Assembly (NCBI GenBank): GCA_003567005.1
Contig: PXBF01000107.1
Span: 1 to 64,000 of the forward strand
Length of the DNA stretch: 64,000 bases
Direction: 5' to 3'
Source of the DNA: PVC group bacterium
Lineage (GTDB): Bacteria; Verrucomicrobiota; Kiritimatiellia; UBA8416
In this document: positions 17,883-26,228 of the stretch, one piece after another
Numbering within the stretch: the stretch's first letter is position 1
Layout of the letters: every line of letters starts with the position of its first letter
Program-made: the position numbers and the translations under genes
The notes under the pieces: model-generated
What the model was told of the DNA's origin: nothing
Seen by the model: only the letters and a program-made list of their open reading frames with translations
The model's database searches: none

Positions 17883-18754
17883 GGGTATGGGTAACCGGTG
17901 CAGCGGGAATGCTGGGTACGAACGTTGTGTTCGTGTTACGGAAAGCAAATGTCCATGTTTGTGCTTCGGACCGCGAAGTAGATATCACGGATGCAGATGC
18001 GGTTGCAAATTATCTGGAGCAAATTGGCCGACCAGATTGGATCGTGAATTGTGCTGCATGGACTGCCGTGGATGCGGCAGAGAGCAACGAGGCGGCAGCA
18101 TTCAAGCTAAATGCCGATGGGCCTGGCGTACTGGCCGTGGCCGCCGCTCGTTTGGGGGCACGCATGATCCATATATCAACGGATTATGTGTTCAATGGTC
18201 AGGCAACGGTACCCTATGCGCCGGATGCGGCCGTCGATCCGGGCAGTGTGTATGGCAAGAGCAAGCTTGCGGGTGAGGCCGCCATTCGGGAGGGTTTGGA
18301 TAAGCATGTCATTATTCGTACCGCCTGGTTGTACGGGGCGCATGGTGCAAATTTTGTCGGGACCATGTTGCGGTTCATGCGAGAGCGTGAAGAAATTGGT
18401 GTGGTGGCGGATCAGCATGGTGCCCCTACGTATACGGTGGACTTGGCAGATGCTATTTTACGCGTTGTCAGCGCTTCTTCTGCGATGGCTGGTACCTGGC
18501 ATTTTACCAACAAGGGCGATACAACTTGGTACGGATTTGCGCAAGCTATACAGGATGAAGCGATGAAAGCCGGTCTTTTTGAACGGAAATGCCGGATTAC
18601 GCCACTGACTACTGCACAATACCCTACGCCTGCTGTCAGACCAGCCTACTCGGTTCTGGATACGACTTCTTTTGAGAAGGACTGGAACATAGATATTCCT
18701 CACTGGCGAAGCAGTCTGCATACCTTTATCCAGTCACTTAAAGGGAGCGTGTGA
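17879..18754 (+). CDS. rfbD: dTDP-4-dehydrorhamnose reductase
   Basis: 291 residues. VTGAAGMLGTNVVFVL (N-terminus) binds NADPH, MIHISTDYVFNGQA holds the catalytic Thr/Asp region and SVYGKSKLAGE the Tyr-x-x-x-Lys pair. It reduces dTDP-4-keto-L-rhamnose to dTDP-L-rhamnose, the last step. The ATG overlaps the rfbC stop by 4 bp (ATGA). rfbB (dTDP-glucose 4,6-dehydratase), which is needed between RfbA and RfbC, is not in the window. Confidence 0.96.
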   Translation: MRVWVTGAAGMLGTNVVFVLRKANVHVCASDREVDITDADAVANYLEQIGRPDWIVNCAAWTAVDAAESNEAAAFKLNADGPGVLAVAAARLGARMIHISTDYVFNGQATVPYAPDAAVDPGSVYGKSKLAGEAAIREGLDKHVIIRTAWLYGAHGANFVGTMLRFMREREEIGVVADQHGAPTYTVDLADAILRVVSASSAMAGTWHFTNKGDTTWYGFAQAIQDEAMKAGLFERKCRITPLTTAQYPTPAVRPAYSVLDTTSFEKDWNIDIPHWRSSLHTFIQSLKGSV

Positions 18755-18770
18755 CGTCTGGAAACCGTTT

Positions 18771-19634
18771 ATGAATAGTCCATCTGTCGCTACCATCGTA
18801 TTGAATTGGAATCGGCTCGAAGACACAAGTGCGTGCTGTGCTTCTCTTTCAGGACAAACGTATAAGAACCAATTCGTTTGGGTTGTTGACAATGGCTCAA
18901 CGGCCCATTCTGTATCGGCGTTAGAGGAGGCCTGTCCAGCCGCGCGTATCATCGCATTGCCTGAAAATCTTGGATTTGCTGGTGGTGTGAATGCAGGCGT
19001 ACGTGCGGCTTGGCAGCAGGCTGACTATTTTTGGCTTGTCAATAATGATGCGACGTGTTTTCCCGCTACTTTGTCACGGCTGGTTCAGGTTGCGGAACAT
19101 AATCATCTCGTGGGAGCCGTGGGGTGTGCGCGTGAGGAGAGAGATTCCGCCGGCAATCAAGAGTCGGTTTTGGGAGGCATGCAGTTACGTCCCCCCTTTT
19201 TTATTCCGACCCGGCCTCGGTCCAATAATAATCTAGATTATCTTTGTGGGGCTTCCTTGCTTTTGCGTAAGCAGGCGGTTGAATCGGTTGGGTTGCTGGA
19301 TGAAGGTTTCTTTTTCTTTTTTGAAGATGCAGACTGGTGCACGCGTGCGCAAAATTGCGGTTGGGAATTGTATGCCATAGAAGATCCGCTCCTTTGTCAC
19401 CAAGGATCTGGTACGATAAAGACGATGCGATACGAACGGGCTGCCTATTATCGAGCTGGCTATATTCGCTATCTACGCAAATATTCTTCTTTTCCCAAAA
19501 CCATTGCATGGTCGGTTACGAGTGGTGGAGTGTTAGCATTTGTGCTCCGCGGGTGTTGGGCAGAAGTCAAGGGAACGCTGGCGGGATGGCGAAACGGTTG
19601 GTCGGCCCCTATAACCCAGGACTGTTCTCATTGA
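18771..19634 (+). CDS. Family 2 glycosyltransferase, rhamnosyltransferase-like
   Basis: 287 residues. ATIVLNWNRLEDTSACCASL opens the GT2 fold, NLGFAGGVNAGVRAA and FWLVNNDATCF carry the nucleotide-sugar site (NNDA in place of DxD, as in many WbbL-type enzymes), and FFFFFEDADWCTRAQ gives the acceptor-base region (E-D-A-D). This pattern is typical of rhamnosyltransferases, and the position just after rfbD supports use of dTDP-rhamnose. A hydrophobic stretch near residue 245 (TSGGVLAFVL) suggests membrane contact. Confidence 0.8.
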   Translation: MNSPSVATIVLNWNRLEDTSACCASLSGQTYKNQFVWVVDNGSTAHSVSALEEACPAARIIALPENLGFAGGVNAGVRAAWQQADYFWLVNNDATCFPATLSRLVQVAEHNHLVGAVGCAREERDSAGNQESVLGGMQLRPPFFIPTRPRSNNNLDYLCGASLLLRKQAVESVGLLDEGFFFFFEDADWCTRAQNCGWELYAIEDPLLCHQGSGTIKTMRYERAAYYRAGYIRYLRKYSSFPKTIAWSVTSGGVLAFVLRGCWAEVKGTLAGWRNGWSAPITQDCSH

Positions 19635-19712
19635 TAATTCATTCTTGCTTCGAGGCGTCATGTGGGAGCTATGAGGAATCAGGGGCAGAATCATTTTGCT
19701 CTTTCTTGATGC

Positions 19713-20501
19713 ATGAAAAGCGTGCAAGCAATGATGGGATATTGTAGTTTTTCAGACATGCAATTGCCGGATAAAACCATATTCTTGATTCCTGTTCACA
19801 ACGAAGAGGCCAATATCGAGCCTTTATTGGCGGAGATTCGGGCTTTGTATGGTTCTGTTCCCGTGTGCTTTATTAACGATTTTTCGCGGGATCGGACATG
19901 TCGCGTGTTGCGACGCAACCATTGTGTGTATTTGGATTTGTCCAACAATCTTGGGGTTGGTGGGGCCATGCAGGCAGGGTTCCGCTATGCCTTTGAGCAA
20001 GGGTATGACTATGTAATCCGAGTAGACGGGGATGGGCAGCATCCACCAAGCGAATGCGTGGTACTCGTTGAAAGGATGATGGTAGGTGATGTGGATATGG
20101 TGGTGGGGTCCCGTTTTCTTGGCAGTGGTGATTACCGGAGTACTTGGTATCGGCAGGCCGGCATATTCTGGCTGGCATGGACGTTAAGCAAGGTTTGCCG
20201 GCGAACCATCACGGATCCTACGTCCGGTTTCCAAATGGTCAATCGGGCCGTAATAGGATATTTCGCTCACCAGTATCCCGTAGATTATCCCGAGCCGGAA
20301 GCATTAGCTTTGCTAAGTCGGCAGGGTTATCGTTTTTGTGAGGTAGGGGTGTCTTTTCGGGCCCGGCGCATGGGGCGTTCCAGTATTCGCCAATGGGGCA
20401 CGATATATTATTTATTCAAGGTGGGGATTGCCTTGCTCGTAGACCGCTGCCGTGCAGTGGATCCGAGATATGATCGTTCCTGTGCAGAGGAGTGGGTATG
20501 A
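19713..20501 (+). CDS. Polyprenyl-phosphate-sugar type glycosyltransferase (DPM1-like GT2)
   Basis: 262 residues. FLIPVHNEEANIEPLLAEI starts the GT2 fold; VCFINDFSRDRT, NLGVGGAMQAGF and VIRVDGDGQHPPSE (DxDGQH) are the marks of the dolichyl/undecaprenyl-phosphate sugar synthases and their bacterial relatives. It likely loads a sugar on undecaprenyl phosphate at the cytoplasmic face for a membrane GT. The start at 19713 has no clear ribosome site; the ATG at 19758 (MQLPDK) is a shorter option. It overlaps the DUF2304-like gene (ATGA). Confidence 0.82.
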   Translation: MKSVQAMMGYCSFSDMQLPDKTIFLIPVHNEEANIEPLLAEIRALYGSVPVCFINDFSRDRTCRVLRRNHCVYLDLSNNLGVGGAMQAGFRYAFEQGYDYVIRVDGDGQHPPSECVVLVERMMVGDVDMVVGSRFLGSGDYRSTWYRQAGIFWLAWTLSKVCRRTITDPTSGFQMVNRAVIGYFAHQYPVDYPEPEALALLSRQGYRFCEVGVSFRARRMGRSSIRQWGTIYYLFKVGIALLVDRCRAVDPRYDRSCAEEWV

Positions 20502-21100
20502 CAATTCCGCAGATGTTTACCGTTGTTTTGGGGGGCTTGGTATGCTTGGCAAGTATTTGCGGCTTCTGGTCCAAACGTACGCGGCGATTCCGTGCGCTTG
20601 TTTGGCTGGGGCTTGGTTTGGCTATGGTGTATGTTGGTTTCCGCCCGCATATTATTGAATATTTAGGGGAGGATGGCACGGAGCTGCGTCTTCGACTGGT
20701 TGTTGCATTATTGAGTTTTATTATGCTGAGTGTGACGCTCGAAGCCATCCGGGTTTCCAGAATGCAAGAGCGCTATGCGTTTTTGTGGCTTGCAACTGGG
20801 ATGCTTCTTTTTCTAGGAGCACTTTCCCCGTTATTAGCTATTTGGGGGCCACGATTGACGGGCATGAGTTATGGTGCCATCGTAATGGTTGTGCTGTTTT
20901 CTTTCATTATTTTCGTCCTTTTTCATGTCTCGGTAACAATCAGCCGACTAGAGGCAAATGTTGCTGAACTTGTACGATCGCTTGCGTTAGCAGATGAACG
21001 AATCCGCAAGTTGCAGTGTGCTTCTGAAATTCGTGTTCATGGCAAACAAGGCGACCAGCAACAAAACGCTGTCACTCCGGAAGAAAGTGCACAGTCATGA
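20498..21100 (+). CDS. DUF2304-like small membrane protein
   Basis: 200 residues. Membrane segments are at about residues 5-23, 35-50, 68-85, 95-115 and 125-150; then ISRLEANVAELVRSLALADER is a short coiled coil. VSRMQERYAFLWLATGM matches the E-x-x-A-x-x-W-L pattern of DUF2304, a family regularly encoded right after a DPM1-like glycosyltransferase. The gene order here is the same. ATG 20498 follows AGAGGAG and overlaps the previous stop. A role as a partner or flippase-like subunit of the lipid-linked sugar pathway is inference. Confidence 0.75.
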   Translation: MTIPQMFTVVLGGLVCLASICGFWSKRTRRFRALVWLGLGLAMVYVGFRPHIIEYLGEDGTELRLRLVVALLSFIMLSVTLEAIRVSRMQERYAFLWLATGMLLFLGALSPLLAIWGPRLTGMSYGAIVMVVLFSFIIFVLFHVSVTISRLEANVAELVRSLALADERIRKLQCASEIRVHGKQGDQQQNAVTPEESAQS

Positions 21101-23721
21101 TTTTCCTTGTTGGGCTCGCGATTGTCGTCTGGATTCTTTTGGTCACGGGTTTTGCTGTTCATCCTATTTTTGGGGTAGCGTCTAGAGGGTTCGTTGTAGC
21201 GGGCATGATTTGCAGTGTGCTGGCGCTATTGTTTTTTTTACGCCCGGATGAGGAGCTGGAGGCAGGCGAAGACCCAGGCAGTTACCTGCATGCCGCTTAT
21301 GCTTTTTCGGATCACCAGCGGGTCTTTTTTGATGATCCTGCATTAGCTATGATTCCGTCGGATGAACGAGCGCTCTTTCGCTATGGTCATGCTGGTTTTC
21401 GCGCCACGAAGGATGCTGTGTTATGGCGTGATCAGTTAGAAGACGCAAGGGTGCGTCCGCATTTTTTTGCAGCTTATTCCATATTGCTTGCATTTGCCGC
21501 GCGGTTATTCGGAACATATGCGCCCTTTGTTGTGTCGCCTTTGCTTGCCATCTGTGTTGGGTGGATTCTAGGTGTTTGGACGTGGCGCATGACAGGGAAT
21601 CGCTTGACGAGCTTGCTGGCGGCTCTCCTGTATTGGTTGCATCCTGTGATTACTTGGAACGCACGTGCATTACGTGCGGAGTGGCCAGCGTCCTTGCTGG
21701 TTTTGGGAGGTATATCTTTGTGGGGTGCATGTCGCTCCGAAAAGTCTGGTGCATGTCGTATCCAGCCTTTCCTTGCTGGATTTTCGATAGCCGGTGCTTC
21801 CCTTTTTCACGTTACTGCCTTGTATGTTTTGTTGCCGGTACTTTTTGTTTCTCTTGCGACACCATTAAAGAAGGGCGCGCGTGCATACTTTTGGGGTGGT
21901 ATATTGGCTGGCGTTTCGCTGTTATCTTTACAGGTTTCCTTTGTTAGTGATCCATATGGTATTCTGGGGCAGCTACAAATGCCTGGACGAAATATTCTGT
22001 TTACGTGTTTGGTCGCCCTTTTTGTGCTTGTGCCTTGGCTCGGTGGTATGGCATGGAGGCGATATCTTGACGCAAGTCCGCTAGGCTCTGATTCATTTCT
22101 ACGGTTTTCGGGGTTTTTGTTGGGTTGGATGATTGTAGGCAGTATCCTCATTCTTATGCGGTTCCGTCAAGATGACGGGGTTATCCCCTTTTTGCCGAGT
22201 TGGACGGCGAACTATCTGAGTCTGACTGATTTTGTTGGTGTAACCCGTATGATGTCGCGTCTGTGGTTCGGCATAAGCATTGTAGGGATTCCTCTATTGT
22301 TGTCTGGAAAAAGACAAGCAGATAATACGGTACGATTGTTGATACTAGTCTTACTGCCCGCATTTCTTTCGATTGGTTGGACTGACAATTATATGTTTGA
22401 AACGCGCCGAATGCTAACATTTTTGGTTCCTGTGTTGGTTGTTTCTACGATGGCGTTGGTGTTTTGGGGTGCTTGTTCTATTGCGCGTGTGACAGACCAT
22501 GTGTTTCCCGTCAAATGGAGCAGATCCTTTTTTATTATCTTGTTCGTTTGTGTTTGTGTGGGTTTGGGTATGCGAGGGCGTTTGCATCTCTATACGACAT
22601 GGAATCATCGGGGGCTACATGCTTTCTATCGTGATGTAGCACAAATTGCGTCCGAAAAGGGCGATGTTTTGTTGGCGGAATACACGCAGACCGCCGTGCC
22701 TTTGGAGCGGTTGTCCAGTTTGCCGCTTTTACCGTTGGCATGGGGCTATCGGGACGATACGGAGTATCGGAAAGCTGAAAGATCGTGGTTTGATCTTGTA
22801 AGCCGACGCCCTGATGACCGGTTTTTGTTTGTTACGCCGTTCAAGGGGGTAGCGTTGCCCGGGCTATCCTTGCACCCGCTGGGTGACTATGAGGTGCGGA
22901 CTGTTCGAATGGATAGGGCAAGGAGAAGTGTCCCTGCTGGCGTTAGTGCGTTTCATCGGCGCCTAAGCATGTACCGCGTATCAACATCAGGCGAAGTGTC
23001 ACCTTATCCGTATATTCGGAAAATGGATGGCAGCCGTCTGGGGGTGGATGGTGCGGCCAATCATATGCGAAATCGAACCATTCCTGTTTCAGGCCTTTCA
23101 TTCGAGAAAGAAAGGTCTTTGTCGTTTGTTTTGAACGCAGGGCGAACGATTCTTGCGTTTTTAATTCCAGCAGGGGGGACTGCAGACAACTTGGAAGTAT
23201 TGACGGCGACAGATGCACCTATAAATATGCAGCATACGGTTGTTTCCGAACGATGGCTTTTGATGGATGTTGATATGTCTTCGGATAAGGAGATTACATT
23301 ACTGTGGAATGGAAACGGGCGTGCAATATTGACGGATGTTCTTCCTGGTGCCGGAGAGGGGGGGGGCTGGGTAGCTACGCCTTCTGTAGCTGATACGGAA
23401 ACCGTTTCTTTGCGCGGTCTGGATGCCCAGTGGTTGCGTGCAAATAGTCGGATTGCATTACCGGTAGGCCGGGAACAGAGGCTGTTGTTGCTTCTGGTTA
23501 CAACGGGTCGCGATGATGATAAGCGTGTAGCTTTGTCTGTGGATGCAAGAGAGTCGGTTTCATTGTTTTCGGGTTGGCAATGGATCTGTATTCCTTTAGA
23601 CGTTTCAGATACAGAAGTTTTTAGGTGGCATGATATAGCGGTTATGCCAGCTTGGGATCCGCAGATTCGAGGATTTCCGGAAGATCTAGGCTTGCTTGTA
23701 TCAACGATAATCGTCATGTAA
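21097..23721 (+). CDS. Large multi-spanning membrane protein, GT-C-like
   Basis: 874 residues. Residues 1-500 hold 10-12 hydrophobic segments; the first periplasmic loop contains EELEAGEDPGSYLHAA, with acidic residues of the kind used by GT-C enzymes that take sugar from a lipid-phosphate donor. Residues 540-870 are soluble and beta-rich and may bind glycan. The gene overlaps the DUF2304-like gene by 4 bp, and the order DPM1-like, DUF2304-like, GT-C-like suggests a complete donor-loading and transfer unit. A run of nine G at 23358-23366 falls at about residue 754 (G-E-G-G-G-W). Confidence 0.7.
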   Translation: MIFLVGLAIVVWILLVTGFAVHPIFGVASRGFVVAGMICSVLALLFFLRPDEELEAGEDPGSYLHAAYAFSDHQRVFFDDPALAMIPSDERALFRYGHAGFRATKDAVLWRDQLEDARVRPHFFAAYSILLAFAARLFGTYAPFVVSPLLAICVGWILGVWTWRMTGNRLTSLLAALLYWLHPVITWNARALRAEWPASLLVLGGISLWGACRSEKSGACRIQPFLAGFSIAGASLFHVTALYVLLPVLFVSLATPLKKGARAYFWGGILAGVSLLSLQVSFVSDPYGILGQLQMPGRNILFTCLVALFVLVPWLGGMAWRRYLDASPLGSDSFLRFSGFLLGWMIVGSILILMRFRQDDGVIPFLPSWTANYLSLTDFVGVTRMMSRLWFGISIVGIPLLLSGKRQADNTVRLLILVLLPAFLSIGWTDNYMFETRRMLTFLVPVLVVSTMALVFWGACSIARVTDHVFPVKWSRSFFIILFVCVCVGLGMRGRLHLYTTWNHRGLHAFYRDVAQIASEKGDVLLAEYTQTAVPLERLSSLPLLPLAWGYRDDTEYRKAERSWFDLVSRRPDDRFLFVTPFKGVALPGLSLHPLGDYEVRTVRMDRARRSVPAGVSAFHRRLSMYRVSTSGEVSPYPYIRKMDGSRLGVDGAANHMRNRTIPVSGLSFEKERSLSFVLNAGRTILAFLIPAGGTADNLEVLTATDAPINMQHTVVSERWLLMDVDMSSDKEITLLWNGNGRAILTDVLPGAGEGGGWVATPSVADTETVSLRGLDAQWLRANSRIALPVGREQRLLLLLVTTGRDDDKRVALSVDARESVSLFSGWQWICIPLDVSDTEVFRWHDIAVMPAWDPQIRGFPEDLGLLVSTIIVM
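23358..23366 (+). repeat. G9 homopolymer inside the GT-C-like gene
   Basis: Nine consecutive G within the soluble C-terminal part, in frame in this sequence. It matches the length of the tract in wzt. Confidence 0.9.
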
Positions 23722-23762
23722 GTATACTTTATGTATGTAGCGTTATTCAGCGGGAGGAAAAG

Positions 23763-25286
23763 ATGAATATTTTATTAGATACGCGTTTTGCGATACGGTT
23801 GATCGCCGGTGAAGCCGTGCCCATTTGGGATCAGGTTGTTGAGCATGTTTTGGCCATGCAATCAAAAGTTTGGCTGTATGCAGGGGCGGTGGGGGCGTTG
23901 CAACAGGGCGTTGCATCCATTTTGGAGGCGCAGGGGGTAGCGCATCCCGAGACTGCAGCGCGGGCACGCATCAAGACATTTGCCGAGGACAAGCATTGGT
24001 TGGCGGCACTGTCGGGAGAGGGAGATGTCTGGGACACTGTTGATCCTGTGGGTGAGCAGCTTTTGCGGGCGGTGGCGCGGTTCGATGGCAAGTGTGTTAT
24101 TATAACCTTGGATGAATCCTTACTGTCCCGTGGTGGTGATCGCGTTATGACGCCTGATGCATATTGTACGTTGCCTGTGCGCGCTGGTGTTCCTTTCATA
24201 AACCTAGCCGTGCAGCAAGATGCGGTTCGTGCGGATCTGGAGCGGCGTTTGCATCGGGTTTTGGGGCATGGCGCTTACATCAATGGCCCAGAAGTCGATC
24301 TCTTGGAGACGATGCTTGCCCAGTATGTCGGTGTCCAGCATTGCATTGGGGTGAGTTCGGGGACAGATGCACTTTTGGTCGCGATGATGGCCCTGGAAAT
24401 CGGTGCTGGCGATGAGGTGATCACGACACCTTTCACGTTTATTGCTACAGGGGAAATGATTGCATTTCTCGGAGCAAAGCCGGTTTTTGTTGATATTGAT
24501 CCTAAGACATATAATTTGGATCCGGCCCAGATTGAGAACGCCATAACCCCGAAGACGAAAGCGATTGTTCCGGTCAGCCTATATGGGCAATGTGCGGATA
24601 TGGATACGATTAATGCGATTGCGTGCAAACATGGTTTGCCTGTGATCGAAGATGCTGCGCAGTCCTTTGGGGCATTGTACAAGGATCGGAAGTCTTGTGG
24701 ATTATCCATGGTGGGTGCTACAAGCTTTTTTCCGAGCAAACCACTTGGGGCCTATGGTGATGGTGGTGCGGTATTTACGAATGATGATGCACTTGCCAAA
24801 TTGATGCGTGAGATTCGCGAGCATGGACAGGATCGCAGATATCACCACCCACGCATTGGGTTAAATGGACGTCTTGATGCACTGCAGGCCGCCGTTCTGC
24901 TGGCAAAATTGCCGATATTTGATCAGGAGCGCTGTGATCGCGTACGGGTTGGAAATCGGTACAAGCAGGCATTGCGTGATATCGAAGGGGTCACATTGCC
25001 TTACGTTGCCCCTGAGAACACGAGTGTTTATGCGCAATTCACGCTACAAGTTCCTGACCGGCAGGTGTTTGTTGATGCTTTAACGCAAGCTGGTATTCCC
25101 ACGGCCGTGCATTATCCCGTACCTTTGCATTTGCAACCAGCTTTTGGGGGGCTGGGGCTTAAGGAAGGTACATTTCCCGTAGCTGAATCTGCAGCCGAAC
25201 ATGTTGTGAGTCTGCCCATGCACCCCTACATGACAGACGACGATCAGGAACAAATTATCGATGCTGTTCGTGCCGTATACAGCTAG
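23763..25286 (+). CDS. Fusion: PIN-like domain + DegT/DnrJ/EryC1 sugar aminotransferase
   Basis: 507 residues. Residues 143-507 are a complete PLP sugar aminotransferase of the WbpE/DegT kind: GVSSGTDALLVAMMAL, VIEDAAQSFGA (D297 and Q300 around PLP) and SFFPSKPLGAYGDGGA with catalytic K326. It would aminate a nucleotide-linked keto sugar, WbpE-like enzymes acting on UDP-3-keto-GlcNAcA. Free-standing relatives begin at the equivalent of residue 143 (VPFINLAVQQ). Residues 1-137 are extra and read as a PIN domain: MNILLDTR with D6, IITLDESLLSRGGD with D117, then RVMTPDAY. ATG 23763 follows GGGAGGAAAAG. The join is in one frame with no stop, so it is a real fusion in this sequence. Confidence 0.85.
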   Translation: MNILLDTRFAIRLIAGEAVPIWDQVVEHVLAMQSKVWLYAGAVGALQQGVASILEAQGVAHPETAARARIKTFAEDKHWLAALSGEGDVWDTVDPVGEQLLRAVARFDGKCVIITLDESLLSRGGDRVMTPDAYCTLPVRAGVPFINLAVQQDAVRADLERRLHRVLGHGAYINGPEVDLLETMLAQYVGVQHCIGVSSGTDALLVAMMALEIGAGDEVITTPFTFIATGEMIAFLGAKPVFVDIDPKTYNLDPAQIENAITPKTKAIVPVSLYGQCADMDTINAIACKHGLPVIEDAAQSFGALYKDRKSCGLSMVGATSFFPSKPLGAYGDGGAVFTNDDALAKLMREIREHGQDRRYHHPRIGLNGRLDALQAAVLLAKLPIFDQERCDRVRVGNRYKQALRDIEGVTLPYVAPENTSVYAQFTLQVPDRQVFVDALTQAGIPTAVHYPVPLHLQPAFGGLGLKEGTFPVAESAAEHVVSLPMHPYMTDDDQEQIIDAVRAVYS

Positions 25287-25461
25287 CGCGCGTCATGATG
25301 ACAATGAAGTTCCTGTATGAATCTGCCTTATGATGCAGCAAATCTGAATAGCTGGTGAGGTGCTAAAGATATCACAGCAGGTGTGGGTGAAGCTGCAAAC
25401 TTTATTCTTGCATCATGCCTATCAAGTCGGATAGATTATTGAGCTTTTGGAGGAATGTAGT

Positions 25462-25698
25462 ATGGCAAAAATTTGTGAAATTTGTGGTAAGGGGCCTGCA
25501 ACAGGCAATCGAATCATCCGTAAGGGTTTACGCAAGAGCAAGGGCGGCATTGGTTTGCACACGACGGGTATAACTCGTCGGCGCTTCTTGCCGAACATAC
25601 AACGAGTTCGCGCCATTGTTAACGGTGCAACACGTCGAGTTAATGTTTGCACGTCATGCATACGGGCAGGCAAAATCGTCAAACCAACCAGTCTGTAG
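25462..25698 (+). CDS. rpmB: 50S ribosomal protein L28
   Basis: 78 residues. It is the zinc-binding (C+) form: C5/C8 in MAKICEICGK and C63/C66 in VCTSCIRAG. GITRRRFLPNIQRVRA is the L28 core that binds 23S rRNA. ATG 25462 has GGAGGA 7 nt upstream. It stands alone, 175 bp after the aminotransferase gene, with its own ribosome site, and is the first housekeeping gene after the glycan locus. Confidence 0.97.
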   Translation: MAKICEICGKGPATGNRIIRKGLRKSKGGIGLHTTGITRRRFLPNIQRVRAIVNGATRRVNVCTSCIRAGKIVKPTSL

Positions 25699-25769
25699 TG
25701 CAGGTTTGCATTTGATCCGCATTCGTAGGTCAAGGGTGGTGGGTTTGTCAAAATTCGGAGGCATCGGTC

Positions 25770-26225
25770 ATGGCAGAAATTCCTGAGTTAGAAGATGAAA
25801 TCAAAGAGTCCGATATCGTCTTCGATTGTCCGTATTGCTCGAAGAGTTTAGCTATTGATTACCGCGGTGCCGGATTAACGATCACTTGTTCTGATTGTGG
25901 AAATGATATAGAAGTTCCCATACCAGATGGCATGGAATTAGGTGACGTAGATAGTAGCCAGGAAGACCAAGAGCTGCGCGTCATTCACTTGCGGCGGTCT
26001 TTGCAACATGCGCAGGAGCGGATATTGGGACTTGAGACTTCGGTTGAAGATCTTTTGCAGCGTCGTGATGAGCTTGAGCGTGAACAAACCAAGCAGCGCT
26101 GGCAGCGTGCTGCTGTTGAAGAACGTCTTGGTTTGATGGAGCAAGCCTTGGAAACGCTTCGTGATTCCTTTCAGGCGTTATCCAAGGTCATTCAGGGCGA
26201 AGGTGACGGGGAGCAGAAATCCTGA
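25770..26225 (+). CDS. Zinc-ribbon and coiled-coil protein of unknown function
   Basis: 151 residues. Two CxxC pairs (C20/C23 in FDCPYCSKSL and C40/C43 in TCSDCGNDIE) form a zinc ribbon like those at the start of many unnamed bacterial proteins. From residue 70 to 145 the sequence is a charged coiled coil (RSLQHAQERILGLETSVEDL, RRDELEREQTKQR). It ends 3 bp before the YchF-like gene, so the two are probably co-transcribed. No enzyme signature is visible. Confidence 0.7.
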   Translation: MAEIPELEDEIKESDIVFDCPYCSKSLAIDYRGAGLTITCSDCGNDIEVPIPDGMELGDVDSSQEDQELRVIHLRRSLQHAQERILGLETSVEDLLQRRDELEREQTKQRWQRAAVEERLGLMEQALETLRDSFQALSKVIQGEGDGEQKS

Positions 26226-26228
26226 GCC

